DNA from: Pegea sp. RAD2-039
Lineage: Eukaryota; Chordata; Thaliacea; Salpida; Salpidae
Assembly: GCA_034620365.1 (NCBI GenBank)
Contig: JAQGEQ010000097.1
Location: 401,502 to 465,501, forward strand
Direction: 5' to 3'
DNA: 64,000 bases
Each line of letters begins with the position of its first letter. Within the stretch, counting starts at the first letter, position 1. Shown one piece after another: positions 1-12,330 of the stretch. The notes beneath the pieces are model-generated. The model was not told the DNA's origin. It saw nothing but the letters and a program-made list of their open reading frames with translations, and searched no databases. Made by a program: the position numbers and the translations under genes.

Positions 1-3000
1 TATATAATATGTTTAATGTTTATATAAAATTACTATAAAATAAATACTAAACGTAATATTGTCATTAAAAAGTAATTTAAATTGCTAAAAGTAAAATTTT
101 AATTAAAAATTATCTACTTTTAATATTTCCTGTTAGCAGTGGTTGTGACTTAAACAGAAACTGGGTTAAAAGCATTTAATTTAAATTTGATTTAATTTAA
201 AATCAAAAGCTTTGAGATTGGTGAAAGTTGCTCTGATTTAAAAAATTGTTTTTAAAGCTTTAAGGAAATGTTAAAATTTGATAATTCAGTGAAAATTAGG
301 AGAAAAATTTTTTAAAAGATGTTAGAACTGCGGTTGAAATTAATTTGTAAAATTAAATTAACTAATTTGAGAATAATTTCAAAAAAAGAGAATTTAAATG
401 ATTTAATCTTTGAGATTGATCTGAAGATGAATATCTGAAAATTACTGGGAAATTTTACTTGTCAACAACTCATAGAAATCTGGTGGCTTCCGTTTTATAG
501 GTGTGACTGAAATTTTGATTTCAAAACCAACTGATTGTAGATTTCAGAAGTAATGAGACACAAAACACAATATTACTCACTAATAAAAATGATATAATCC
601 GAAACACCAAATGAATATTTTTCCATTTCAACTTTTTAAAAAATCAGTTTATCAAAACCTTTTATTGAAATTATCTAAAAATAATTAATTTTGATTATTT
701 AAAACTCGTTAAAGAAACAAAAACTTCTAAAAAAAAGATTATTCTGAACTAATAATTTCTCTACTCAAAAAAAAAACCGCATTGATTGAAGTGTTTCCAA
801 TTTTGATAATTAGAATTTTTAAAAATAATGATTTATAAACTCAACATTTATGTGAAAATCAGAAATTTATTTTTTAAGATTTGCGGATCTTCTTTACATC
901 TTAGCTCATTTTAATTCTGTTTATCAAATTTCTAAGATGCATATGCTAACCAGAGCTGTCTTTTATGCTAGCTTGAGCAAGACAAAATTTTACTGGAAAG
1001 TTTCCACTTTAGTAGAAGCTATGTAATAACACATACTTAAAATTTTGAATTTAATTCAAATGCGCTGACGTGTAAAAGAATCATAAAAAACCCAAAAAAA
1101 ATCATTCTTATATTTAAGAATGTAACTTTTCAGATGTTCATATGGTTTGCTTACCCTTAAAATACTTATCTACCATTTCTTTTCTTTTTTACTCATCAAT
1201 AAACATTAAAATAATTTAGATTAATTTATTTTTCTAACTGTAACCTTTGATATCAGAAATTTAACTTTTTATTTTGCAAATATTTCCTGACTGATTTGAA
1301 AAGTATTACTGAGAAAATATCTTCTACAAAATCAACTCACAAAAGTTCATAAAGCACCAAAGTATCTTTAAAAAAAAATTAAACAAATGTTTTCAGTTAA
1401 CAAATAATATTTCACAATTTTCTAAAATGCAATTCATGTGATTTTTATGATAAACATATAAAATTGCTGATTTCTAAAATTCATTCTTATCATCAAATGA
1501 GTTAGCTTCACAGACCTGTTGAAAGTTTATTACATCATATACTTCTAAATTTTATGAAAAGTATTTAACATTTTTTAGAAATAAAGTTTTAGTGATTATT
1601 TAGACAAAAAATAATCTTTAAATCTAATTGGTTTTCAGCGTAAATCATTGTAAAAATCACTTTTAAATTGTTTAAAAAAACCATTTAAGAATTTATTTAA
1701 ACTTTCACAGTTTTAACTTTCTAAATAACTATTATTTAACGCTGATATAAAACTATAATTTAAAGTTTTCATAACTATTCGCGCTTTTATTTATAAAACA
1801 ATTTCATTTTATTAAAAAACAATAAAAAAATCATTCTACAACATTTTAAAAAACAGCATTTCAATTTAACAACAATACTATTTTTTTTATTGTGAATTCT
1901 TTCTAAAAATATTTAATCTTTTAAACTTGAAGCTTTCTTAAAATGTTGACTTTGAAGTATTTTCTTTATATCTTATTTGTGGTTACAAAATTTTGATCAG
2001 CTGTTAACTGGTAAGCAAATTATGAAAAAAACACATTTGACAACAACATAACTAGGTAAGAGCTTTTTCATACAAAAAATTCAAGAAATTTGTTTACATG
2101 AAACGGTCAAGAAAGGCCTTCTTACACTGAGTGTATACTTGGTATATTTTTTAAACAAATTTATAGGTTGTGACTTTTCCGGTAATTTTACAAACTTATA
2201 CAAAAAAATGACAAGTTTAGTTATTAAAAAGGAAACTGTGTTTTCGTTGAAAGCTTTTTTTTTTTTTCGTTTTTTGATTCATCTTATGAAATAATATTTA
2301 TATAGAATGAATAAGAATAAACAAAATTATTCAGAAAGTAACTCTTTTATCAATTTTAAAGTAATCTTTAAATACAAAGCTTTATTATCTTTTAATGAAA
2401 GGAATTCATTTGAACTTTGAAAGCTGATTAATCATCATTTCATCTTTTACTTCAGATTATATTCCAAGCTATTCCTTGAGTTCTGTTTTCCTGTAAATAT
2501 CGTCAACTTTACTTGTTGGTTTGTAAGAAATTACAAACTTTTATGAGTTTCTTAAAACGTTTTATTATGAGTTATTTAGTTAACTTTATCATTTTTTAGT
2601 CTGTTGTTTATTGAAATGAAAATAAAAAAAATCACATTTTCCAGTATAAGTATTTAAATCTTTAAAAGTCAGACAAATTCTCAGATCCATAAATTATTTT
2701 CAAATAATTTTGAAAGGCGCAGTCATGCGACATAAAGAATTTAAATTTACCTTTTTAATTTAAAGATTAAAACCTAGAAAACCCATTGTTCTCCAAAATA
2801 ATATGAAAATTTAGATGGATATCATATTTGTTGAAACCCTTTTTAAAATCTCAGTTTAAGTCATTACATTACCAACCAAAGTTTTAATCTAAATACTAAA
2901 ACATTTCTACTGAAGCGAAACCAATTTCTTTATAAAAACTCAAAAATAGATTTATTTGAAAAACACTAGAGATGTTTTGGAAATTTTTTATTTCAACTTT

Positions 3001-3960
3001 TTACTAAAAATTTGAGTTTTTCAATTTTCGATGCATTTTGATTTTATATTAAAAGCTGGAAATCACGATTACTTTAAAAAATTAATGTATTATTAAACGT
3101 AGTATATTAAAATCAAGTTTTAAAGCATAAAGCTTTAACAACTATTAAAAACTTACAAAAGTTTGAAATCTAAAACTAAATTTAGAAGAAAAAATCTTTT
3201 GCTAAAAAAAATTTTATTTAATTTCATTTCAAAAAAGTTTCTTTGATTTTAAACAAATTGAATTTTAAATGGATTGAAAAAGATGAAATTAAGTTTCAAA
3301 ACGATTGAAGAATAATTCGAAAGATTGCTAACAACTAACTTTTTTTTGAACGTAAAAGTTCTAAATACTTAAAATTTTAACCTTTAAAAAATTATCTAAA
3401 AAACAAAGTTGCAAAAAATTCAAAATCAGTTTTCTTATTGATGTTAGCATCAAATATATTAAATGCTAGATTAAGAAGATTAAGAAGATTAAAACCATCA
3501 TCTTCTAACTGCCACTTTCAAAGGCAGCGTTGATAGAAGTGGCGGTCGCAAATGACGATTATATAAACCTAAGGTACAAATCTGAACGAAGGTTTAGTCA
3601 GCTGACTTTTAAAGTTTAAACTCAATTTTTGCCGCTATCAAAAAAATAAACCTGCCTTGAAAAAATACATTTTAAACTGAGCTAATATAAGGCAAAAGTC
3701 TCTTTTATAATTTTGTTCAACTTTTTACTTGAAAGTTTTTTATTGAATGTCATTCAAAAGTAATCATGTGACAAAGTTTAAAAATTATTCTTCTATTCTA
3801 TAAATCCTCGGCTTAAATTTTGTGATGAATACTAATAGGCTTTTGGCGAAAAAAAATGAAAATAAAATAAATAAATGATGGAAAAGTTAAAATTATATAA
3901 TTATTATTTTATAATCATAATATAAATTTAATAATTATAAACTTTATAATTACTTGTATA
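1..3960. other. A/T-rich spacer, no supported gene
   Basis: No long open frame, splice-linked exon series or recognisable protein motif is visible on either strand. The stretch is dominated by A/T runs. Around 3440-3600 it becomes less A/T-rich and holds a near-palindrome, TTGATGTTAGCATCAA. A close match to this (TCGATGTTAGCATCGA) recurs at about 4053, which suggests decayed mobile DNA, but no element boundaries can be set. Confidence 0.6.
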
Positions 3961-3965
3961 AAACA

Positions 3966-4420
3966 TTATCTCAGCTGTTTTTTGTTCCAAACTCTTTGAT
4001 GTAGTCGACCATAAGTTCTTTTTACAATTTCTAATCTGTCATCTACTTTCTTATCGATGTTAGCATCGAATAGCTTGTATACTTCCAGTGCTAAACAAGC
4101 AAGTTGATAGTAATGTAAGTGATTTTTCGAATCAAGAGATAATTTCGTTGAGATATTTGTCACAAGGGGCTTATTTTCATCTTTTTTAGACTTAATTCAA
4201 AAATACTTGAAGTTCAGATTTGAGTTGTTCGCTGTTGACGGCAACAATGGTCTCAGCAAACAACCTCCATTAATAATAGTATCTAGATCGAAAAATAACT
4301 TTTAACAATACTTGTAGTACCTTCGTAGGACTCAAATCAGTTTCAATTCGATAAAAGTTACAGAAACCCTCCACAAAAACTTTAGTAGTTTTTGAATATC
4401 ATCCTTTGATTAGTAGTTAA
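3966..4420 (-). pseudogene. Possible decayed coding remnant
   Basis: Read on the minus strand this stretch gives several coding-looking but broken segments. One reads ETDLSPTKVLQVLL, one reads ETIVAVNSEQLKSELQV, and a 65-codon open stretch at 3966-4163 contains KVDDRLEIVKRTYGRLHQRV. Composition is less A/T-rich than the flanks. Stops separate the pieces and no clean splice pairs join them. I do not recognise the family. It could be an old mobile-element gene or a dead host gene; the call rests only on composition and amino-acid texture. Confidence 0.25.
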
Positions 4421-5154
4421 TATCATTGTAGAGTCTTATAGAGTAAAATAGTTTTTATAAAAAGTTAAAAATGAATTTATTTACTTTTTATTAATCTAAT
4501 GAATTTACTTTTTTTGAAAATTATTAGGAATCATCTTTGAGATATAATCAGTTTAACCTAAATTAAGCAGTTCTAAAAGTAGATAAAATATTATATTTCT
4601 TTATATGTATGCAAAAAAATCAACTTTTTTTAAAGTTTAAGTTCTTAAATTGACGCCTTTAAAAACTTAAGATTTGGTATAAATTAATTTGTGTAATTTT
4701 TTAAAATAACTTTTCTAAACAATAATTTTAATTCTTCAAAAAAAATTATTTTGAAATAAATACATTTTTTTTGGCAAAGACCATTTTGGTCTTTTTCATC
4801 AATACAATAATAAGTTAAGGTTAAAAGAACTTCCTGTTTTTATTTAAACTTCAAAATTTCTCTCAATTTTTAAAGATATTTGATATTACGGTTCTTATAT
4901 ATTTATTTATAATTTACATAAATAATTTTTTTTATTTCTTATAGACGAGGTTTTTTTTTGCTCAAAATTGAATATATATTATGTTATATTTGAAATATTA
5001 TAGTAATATTTGAATTTAAAAATTAACAAATAATTTTAAGAATAATTTAATTTTAAATTATATTTTTGGAGATTTTTATCTTTTTCTTTTACATAAAAAT
5101 ATTTTGAAAATTTATTTACAATTTTTGCTGGTCTATATTTATTTTTATTCATTT

Positions 5155-5215
5155 CAATAAATGCGAAGGAGGGTACTCTGAAAAGAGAACCTCTATAAAC
5201 ACTTTTAACTTCAAC
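5155..5215 (-). mobile_element. Short diverged LINE 3'-end fragment
   Basis: TTTCAATAAATGCGAAGGAG and the following GGGTACTCTGAAAAGAGAAC match the 3' end of the LINE at 10980 over about 50 bp with several differences. It lies about 250 bp upstream of the SOD2 start. Confidence 0.7.
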
Positions 5216-5462
5216 ATTTAATTCTGAATATTTTGTAAATTATTAAATAGTGAATTTATTATTTTTATATATAAGATGTTATAAGTTTTTCTTTATCAAA
5301 AGTATATTAACCTTATTTAATTAATTTAATTTATTTTCTACTGAGCTTTTTATCAGATAGAATATATTTAGTTAGTTTTTAGACGAGATTTATAAAAACT
5401 TTTTAATTTAGTTTAAACTTTTTTTATTATTTTCAGTTTCTAGATATTTGATAAAATTCACC

Positions 5463-6483
5463 ATGTTATCATTCGCAAAACTAATTGGGTTCAGGTAAAT
5501 ATATAAATTAAGTTGATAATATTTATTTTAAAACATTTATTTACTTTATAAAGTTCTTTTCAATAAACTGAATTCTTATAATAAATTATTAAATTTTAGA
5601 TCAATTTAATCTTTTATATATTTGAATTTGATCTTTTTCAGACCTAACTGTGTCTCTAAGATATCTTCCATCTCTACATTGAGACACAAACACACCTTAC
5701 CAGAACTTTCTTACGACTTCTGTGCATTAGAACCTCACATTAATGCTGAGATTATGGAACTACATTATTGTAAACATCACCAAACTTATGTGAACAATTT
5801 AAATGTTGCTGAAGAAAAACTGAAAGAAGCAACTGCAAAATGTGAGAAGTTTTTATTTACAACTTCTTAAAATTATCTTTTAATCATCAAGTATTTCATC
5901 TTTAAAAAGAAGTCTTTAAATAAAACTAGTGGGATGTTTTTGAAGGTGATGTTTCTGGTGTAATTGCTCTTGCTCCAGCTTTAAAGTTTAATGGTGGTGG
6001 TCATCTCAATCATTCAATCTTCTGGGAGACTCTATCACCAAATAAAAACTGTGAACCGGAAGGAAATCTCAAAGCTGCGATTGAAGTAATTCCTAAAGAT
6101 TTTTAACTCCTGATTTTGATGTTTTAATCTTAGAAAGATTTTGGATCTTTTGAAAATATGAAAGCAAAGCTGAGTGCAATGTCAGTTGGTATTCAAGGTT
6201 CTGGGTGGGGTTGGTTAGGTTATGACAAACTCAACAACAAGCTAGCACTTGCTACTCTTCCTAACCAAGACCCCTTGCAAGCATCTACAGGTTTCTTTCA
6301 AATGTTCCATCTACTGTTTGTAAACTTCAAACTTTCAATTTAGGGCTTTTTCCTCTTTTTGGGATTGATGTTTGGGAACATGCTTACTATCTTCAGTATA
6401 AAAATCTTCGCCCTAAATACGTCGAGGCGATTTTTAACGTTGCTGACTGGAAGAAGGTGGCAAAGCGATTTGAATCTTGTTAA
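5463..6483 (+). CDS. SOD2: Mitochondrial manganese superoxide dismutase
   Basis: Dismutates superoxide to hydrogen peroxide and oxygen in the mitochondrial matrix. Five exons join in frame: 5463-5494, 5642-5841, 5946-6085, 6134-6290 and 6344-6483, giving 222 residues, the usual animal SOD2 length. The N-terminus is a short basic/hydrophobic presequence ([11 protein letters not shown]...). Metal-ligand motifs are all present: [14 protein letters not shown] and KHHQTYVNN, then [12 protein letters not shown], then [13 protein letters not shown], which carries the C-terminal Asp and His ligands. [13 protein letters not shown] has the glutamine placement typical of Mn-type enzymes. A small oddity is HYCKHH where most animals have HYSKHH. 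The start is the ATG at 5463, the only one giving the presequence. The gene stands alone, with no close neighbour on the same transcript. Confidence 0.96.
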
Positions 6484-8184
6484 AAATGTAATACAGAAAA
6501 AATTTTGAACTTTCATTTCATGTTGCTGATAGGAAATTACAGTAATGACGAAATAGAAAGTAAAGTCAGTTAGAAATTGAAAGGAATTATTAAGATTTGT
6601 CCAAACGACAAAACATAAAAAGTCACTTAAGTCATAAAATCGTGATTAGAACTTAAATTTTACTACAAATTACAAACATACAAATAAATTTAAATTAATG
6701 GAAGAAATTAAAACGGAAATAATTGAATAAAATTCAAGTAAATTATGAAAGAAAATAAATAAACTTAAGAATTATTGAAGCGATATCTTCTTGATCAAAG
6801 TAGTCATCTTATTAAATCATTTTGATTTAAATTAAGTTTTTTCATTGAATCTTTTTCAAAAGAACGAAAATAATTAAAGTAATCGAAGAATAGATGAACA
6901 TGAATAAAAGTTTAACTTAAATTTCATGGAAATTAATTTTAATTATTTCAAATTTTCGAGAAATGCTTTGAAAAGTTTAATAAATTTACGGTTTTAATTT
7001 CCTTAAACTTTTTCACGTCAAATATTTCACTAAAGTTATTGATTCGAAGATAGAGCAGATATTGAAGAAAAAGAAGTATAAAGATGGAATGTATATTCTT
7101 AGTCAAAACCACCGTAGCTAAATAAGCCAATGTGTGAAAAGGTACAACCGACCGCATTTTTTACAAGGGTGCGATATTAAAAAAGCCCTTTTATTCTGTT
7201 TTTTCTTCTATCTACAGTCTACTCATACTTGATGAAAGATGTTGACACACTCTTAATTTCAAGTTGATTCAAAGAGAAGCTTACTTTGTACTTTTTCTAT
7301 TCACTTTTGATTCTGCAGCCAGATAAAAGTTTGGTAATATAAATTCGGTTGAACGGTTATTTTATATTCTAAAAGCTTTCTAACCGATCCAACGAAGTCT
7401 GTGATTTTGATGCTGGTCAACTAACAAGTTTTATAGCATTAGTGATGAAATTCGAACGTCTGATGACAGCAATGATTAAAACGGTCTACGAGTTAACAGT
7501 GACCTAAGATTCAGATTTTTGCAGAAAATAAAATAATTAAAATTTACTAAATACTTTATTGTAAGTAATTCTTATAAGTTTTAACTTGTGAAAATTGTTG
7601 GCAAAAGTTAAAAATATATTTATTAACTAAATAAAACTTTTGTAATTAAAATGATTAAAATATAAATTTTATTATAATTCTCAGTTTATGTAAACTAGCA
7701 AGAAAGACTTAGAATTTAGTAAAATAAACCTTTTTTAGCATGCATTAGAAAGTTTGTTGCATTATTTAGCAATGCTAACATTTTTAAACTAAAAAAGAAT
7801 TAATTTCATACTAAGTTTTATTGTAGATAAACGATAATTTTTTAAAATTAATTCTTCTGATTCAGGCTCCATTTTCGCTGCTATAAATAATTAAATAAAT
7901 CTGAAACTATTTTTAACTAGACATAAGAAACATATAAAAAATAATAATAACTTATAATTTGTGAATTTAAAACTTATATAAAAAATTTAATTCTTTTTAT
8001 TTAAATAATATTTGAATACCAATTTCTATTTAAACAAGTTTTCGTGTCTAAATCGAAATTGTTTAAATTAAAAACGATTAATTCTTTTCAATTAAAATAT
8101 CAAAAATATTTTGTATTTTAATTAACTCTTTATTATTTATATATTTTAACGAACAGAAAAATAAATTCTAATAGTTTTATAAGA
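6484..8184. other. Spacer with a short coding-like remnant
   Basis: Mostly A/T-rich. At about 7383-7507 (+) there is one short open segment of normal-looking composition (DFDAGQLTSFIALVMKFERL) ending in TAA. It has no start codon or partner exon and I cannot assign it. Nothing else is supported. Confidence 0.45.
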
Positions 8185-10845
8185 ATGGATACGAAAGTTT
8201 ATCCTGAATTACCAGAATTTTATGATGGAAAAACTGTTGCTATAACTGGAGGAACTGGATTTTTAGGACAAGCAATAATTGAAAAACTTTTGAGATGTTG
8301 TCCCAAAATTAAAAAGATCTTTTTATTTATAAGATCGAAAAAAGGAATCACAGCGCATGATCGGTTGGTGACATTTTGGAATCAAGAAGTTTGTTCAATT
8401 CTAAAAAGATAATTATTCGTTTAATTTCTTTATAAAGTTATTTTCATCACTTTTTGAAACTTCGAACTTAAAAATTTTTTAAAACTGTTAAAAATAAGAA
8501 AAGCATTTTGAAGTTAAAATCTTCAAACTTTTTAAAAGTTTTCTATTTCTAAATTTTATTAGTTTATATTATCAATTATAAGAATAACATTTTTAGATAA
8601 TGTTGTCCTATATGTAGATAAAAAACTTATCTTTCGTAAAAAGTGTTTTTTATGATAAATAAAAACTATTATTTATAATATTTTAGATTATAATAATTTT
8701 GTGTCTTTTTACAGTCTCTAACAGAATGTTTAGTTTATTTCATTTTAAATAATTAATTAGTAATTTTTATGACGATTAATAAATTTTAATAATATTTTAG
8801 ATAAATGAATTATAAATAACAATTTTTAAATTTCAAATGTTTAAAATAATTTGTACAAATTTAGATTTTTGACAATATTCGAATAACAAATCCAACATTT
8901 TTCAAAAAATTGGTTTGTCTTCCTTGCGATCTTAAAACATCCTTATTAGGTTTGGATATCGAGTCTCAAAACGCAATTATAAAAGAAGTTAATATCTTCA
9001 TCCATTCCGCAGCCTGTCTTCGATTCAATGAACATATAAGGTTTAAAAAAAATAATTTTTTTAAGAAATTTATTAAGTATATAATCGTAGAGAATCATTT
9101 GAAATAAATGTACAAGCCACAAGAAAAGTGATCAGGTTATGTTCACAAATTATAAATTTAGAGGCCTTTGTTCATATCTCTACAGGTTTGATTTTTAAAA
9201 GTTGATTAGTTATCAAGAAAATCTGGTTCTAACTCAAGACTTTTAATAAAGTGATTATTTTTATCAGCATTTGCAAACTGCAATCGAACAATAATAGAAG
9301 AAAAAGTTTATTCTTCAAGTTCTAATTACAAAGATCTTGAAAATTCGTTAAAATGGATGAAAGATAAAACTTTAAACATGATTTTACCTGAGCTGTTGGA
9401 TGGCAGGTAAAGTTTATAGTCAGTACAAAAATCTTCCAATATTTGGTTATTTAAAAATCAATTTTAATAAATTTATATTTACAACATAATTATATAAGCA
9501 ACAAAACTCAGGCCAAACACTTATACATTGACAAAATCTATGGCTGAAGAAGTAATATCTGATGAAGGTGACGGACTACCCTGCTGTATAGTAAGACCTG
9601 CTATGATTATAGCTGCATACAAAGACCCTGTTCCTGTAAGTTCACTCTATGTAAATGAACCGCTTCTAAATAAACTACTTCATCAAGGGTTGGATAAGTA
9701 ATGTGTATGGACCAACCGCGTTTCTTGCTGCTTATATGAAAGGACTTTGTCGTCATATAGTCGCTAATAGAAATATGAAAGCTGAATTAATTCCTGTAGA
9801 TTTTGTTGTAAATGTAGCTCTAGTAGCGGCAATGAAAACAGCTTGTGATGTACAATCATCTACATATGAAGGTTCTTTTGGTAATTATTTGCTGATTAAA
9901 AGTTTGTGATGAATGTTGTTTAGAGTATAGAGCTTTAGAAGATTGTTCTAATGTCCCAGTTTATCATGCAGTGACCGGCAATACCAACCCATTAAGAAGT
10001 CAAGATCTATGTAACTTCATTTCTTCAAAATTTTTTTCGAAAAATCATTGAATTTTTTGATGATTTAAACTTTTTTAGTAGTTTATCTCTTTTGATAGAT
10101 AATGGAGTAATTTATTGGAATTCAAAACATCCTGCTAACCCGATTCTTCCATTAAGTGATTGTATGTCTAGTAATCAGTAAGATCAAATCAGATCTCTTG
10201 AAACTTCTCAATTATCATCTTATGAAAATTTTAGCTGGACTTATTCAGCCCGTGTCTTCTTCACACAAACAATTCCTTCTTACTTACTAGATTTCATTCT
10301 TTTTTGCAATTTCCAAAAACCTAAGTAAGACATCAATGTTGTTCTTTTCAACCTCAAATCTCGAAAATTGTAGATTTGTTCGGATAAACAACAAAATCTT
10401 ATCTGGGATGAATGTTCTTGAGTACTTCTTTACTCGACCATTTGATATAAAGTTCGATAAAACTCAAAAATTATTGAATTTGTTACATAAGAACGACAAA
10501 AAGGTATTTGAAATAACAAATTTGGAGTTTAAAATATTTTCTAAACTCAATTAGGAGTTTAATTTTGATCCATCCGAAATTGATTGGTGGAATTATTTCG
10601 AATTTTATGTAAAAGGAACTCAGAAGTATATCTTGAAAGAAAATGAAAATGATTTAGAGTACGCAAGGAAAAAGTTGTATTGGTTTGATTTCATTAAATT
10701 TATCTACAAAACTTTTAAAACTTCTTTCTTTAGGTTTCAATTATCCCTTTCTTGTATAAAGATGTTCTCTTTTCTTGGAATTTCAATTACTATCCCAAAT
10801 GCCTTTAATCCTTCGAGTTTTTCAAATGAGGTCTTTCTCTATTGA
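8185..10845 (+). CDS. FAR1: Fatty acyl-CoA reductase (alcohol-forming)
   Basis: Reduces fatty acyl-CoA to a primary fatty alcohol with NADPH, supplying ether-lipid and wax synthesis on peroxisome/ER membranes. Twelve exons join without a stop: 8185-8388, 8865-9040, 9091-9185, 9268-9406, 9512-9635, 9688-9871, 9924-10010, 10099-10177, 10235-10324, 10374-10503, 10555-10682 and 10734-10845. They sum to 515 residues, the same as vertebrate FAR1. The N-terminal Rossmann motif is VAITGGTGFLGQAIIEKLL. The short-chain-dehydrogenase YxxxK is in NTYTLTKSMAEE, and downstream blocks RPAMIIAAYKDP and YGPTAFLAAYMKG fit the family. The C-terminal FAR_C domain follows. The exon 7/8 acceptor was placed at 10098 because the nearer AGs break the frame. 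Orthology to FAR1 rather than FAR2 is not decidable here. Confidence 0.93.
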
Positions 10846-10928
10846 TCTTCTCATCTTAGAAAGACAAATATTTTTTATGATTTATTTATTTGTTATTTTA
10901 TGTTTTAGTTACGTGTGTTGATTTATTG

Positions 10929-10934
10929 AATAAA
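10929..10934 (+). promoter_or_regulatory. Likely polyadenylation signal of the FAR gene
   Basis: AATAAA lies about 84 bp after the FAR stop codon, in an A/T-rich 3' region. Confidence 0.5.
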
Positions 10935-10979
10935 AAATTAATTTCAACTTTTTCAATTTCTTAAAATCATCTTTTTCAT

Positions 10980-12330
10980 CTACAATAAACGTGAAGGAGG
11001 GTGCCTGAAGAGAGCACCTCTCGCTAACACACATTCTCACAAATAACATCTGTTAAGTTAGAAATATAGAAAGTAAAAGATGTAACACATGACATTTCAG
11101 AAGCCCTCAAAACATATAACAGTGAATAATTACATAGAATTATAGTAATATTAAACGAGAAAAAATCACAATTTAGAAATGACAATTGTGGCAATATTAT
11201 AACGGTTCAACTTCTGCTTGAACAACGCGAGTGATTTTGACATGACAATGTCTGATGGCAGCTGGTTCCAAGTACTATTTGTGTAGAATGAGAAAAAATT
11301 TTCTCTGACCAATGTACTAGGTGATATAGGCTTATTAAGGTGTAATATGTGTCGTCTGAGCTGATATAACTTGGGGGAAGGACTAATACAAAAGAAATCA
11401 TTGAATTTAATTAAATTGTGGATAATTTTAAAAATAAAATTAAGTCGTATTTAATCCGTCAAATTTCCAAAGTATCTAAATTTAAGAAACTGAGACGATG
11501 TTTATAACTATCATATTTAATATTAAGTTTCCTGTATAACAATCTCGTAAATGTGGCCTGAGCAGATTCGATTTTTTTGATATCACCAACTTGATATGGC
11601 ATCCATGCAATAACATTGTATTCAAGAATTAGACGTACGTACAATTTGAAAAGATAGATAAAAAAGCATGGATCCTTAGAATTAAAGGTTTTTATGATAA
11701 GGAAGACAAGGTTGATTGATTTTCCAAAGATTTTGGAAACATAATTGTGTCATTTAAAGTCAGATGATGGAGTAATGCCAATGTCTAGGACCGAAGATAC
11801 TCGTTGAGTGATAAATCTATTCATGGAGTATCGGTTCAAGGAAATTGCAGCTGGTTTACGAGAAAAAGTTTTTGTTCAGACTTTGTGGGCTGGATTCTGA
11901 GCTGCCAATTCATAGACCAGTTTTCTACAATGTTTAGTGCAGTTTGAAGTTTTGAAGGATTACAAGATAATAGCTTGATATCATCTGCATACACAAACAC
12001 TCTGACATCATCTACTGCTACTAATCTTCTGATGAGGTCTTCAATGAAAATAAAAGGGAGAACGGGACCCAGAACAGAACCCTGAGGAACACCACTAGTG
12101 ATTTGACTAGGAGTAGATAAAGATCTTTCTACATGAGTTTGTTGGGTTCTATCTGATAAGTAATCTTCAATCCACTTTAAGATAAAGCTGTTGGTTTTTA
12201 AATTTTGCAAAACAATAATTGTTGTTTAATAACTTGTTGTTTGGGACAGAATCAAACGCTTTAGCAAAATCGAGATATATGACGTCATAAGGAATTGTAG
12301 GATCTGTAAGTAAAAATTTGGACTTTGAGT
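10980..12330 (-). mobile_element. 5'-truncated CR1/L2-like LINE with broken reverse transcriptase
   Basis: Minus-strand reverse-transcriptase fragments run from about 12310 to 11459. In order they are YLDFAKAFDSVPNNKLL, then (after a frame shift near 12215) WIEDYLSDRTQQTHV, SGVPQGSVLGPV, the catalytic FVYADDIKLL at about 11970-12000, and a thumb/C-terminal piece with ILEYNVIAWMP and LSFLNLDTLEI. Frame breaks separate the pieces, so the copy cannot encode an active enzyme. The rest, down to about 10980, is a 3' untranslated region whose last about 150 bp recur at 27864 and in part at 5160. Replication and integration genes upstream are absent, as expected for 5' truncation. Family placement comes from the motif style; CR1, L2 and Jockey-type clades are the alternatives. 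Confidence 0.9.

Noticed and set aside
6948..7157. 69-codon minus-strand frame
   Set aside because: It lacks a convincing start context and motif and lies in A/T-rich spacer.
10011..10098. Apparent frameshift between FAR exons 7 and 8
   Set aside because: The nearest acceptors (10078, 10081) break the frame, but the AG at 10097-10098 with its pyrimidine-rich tract restores it and gives a 515-residue protein.
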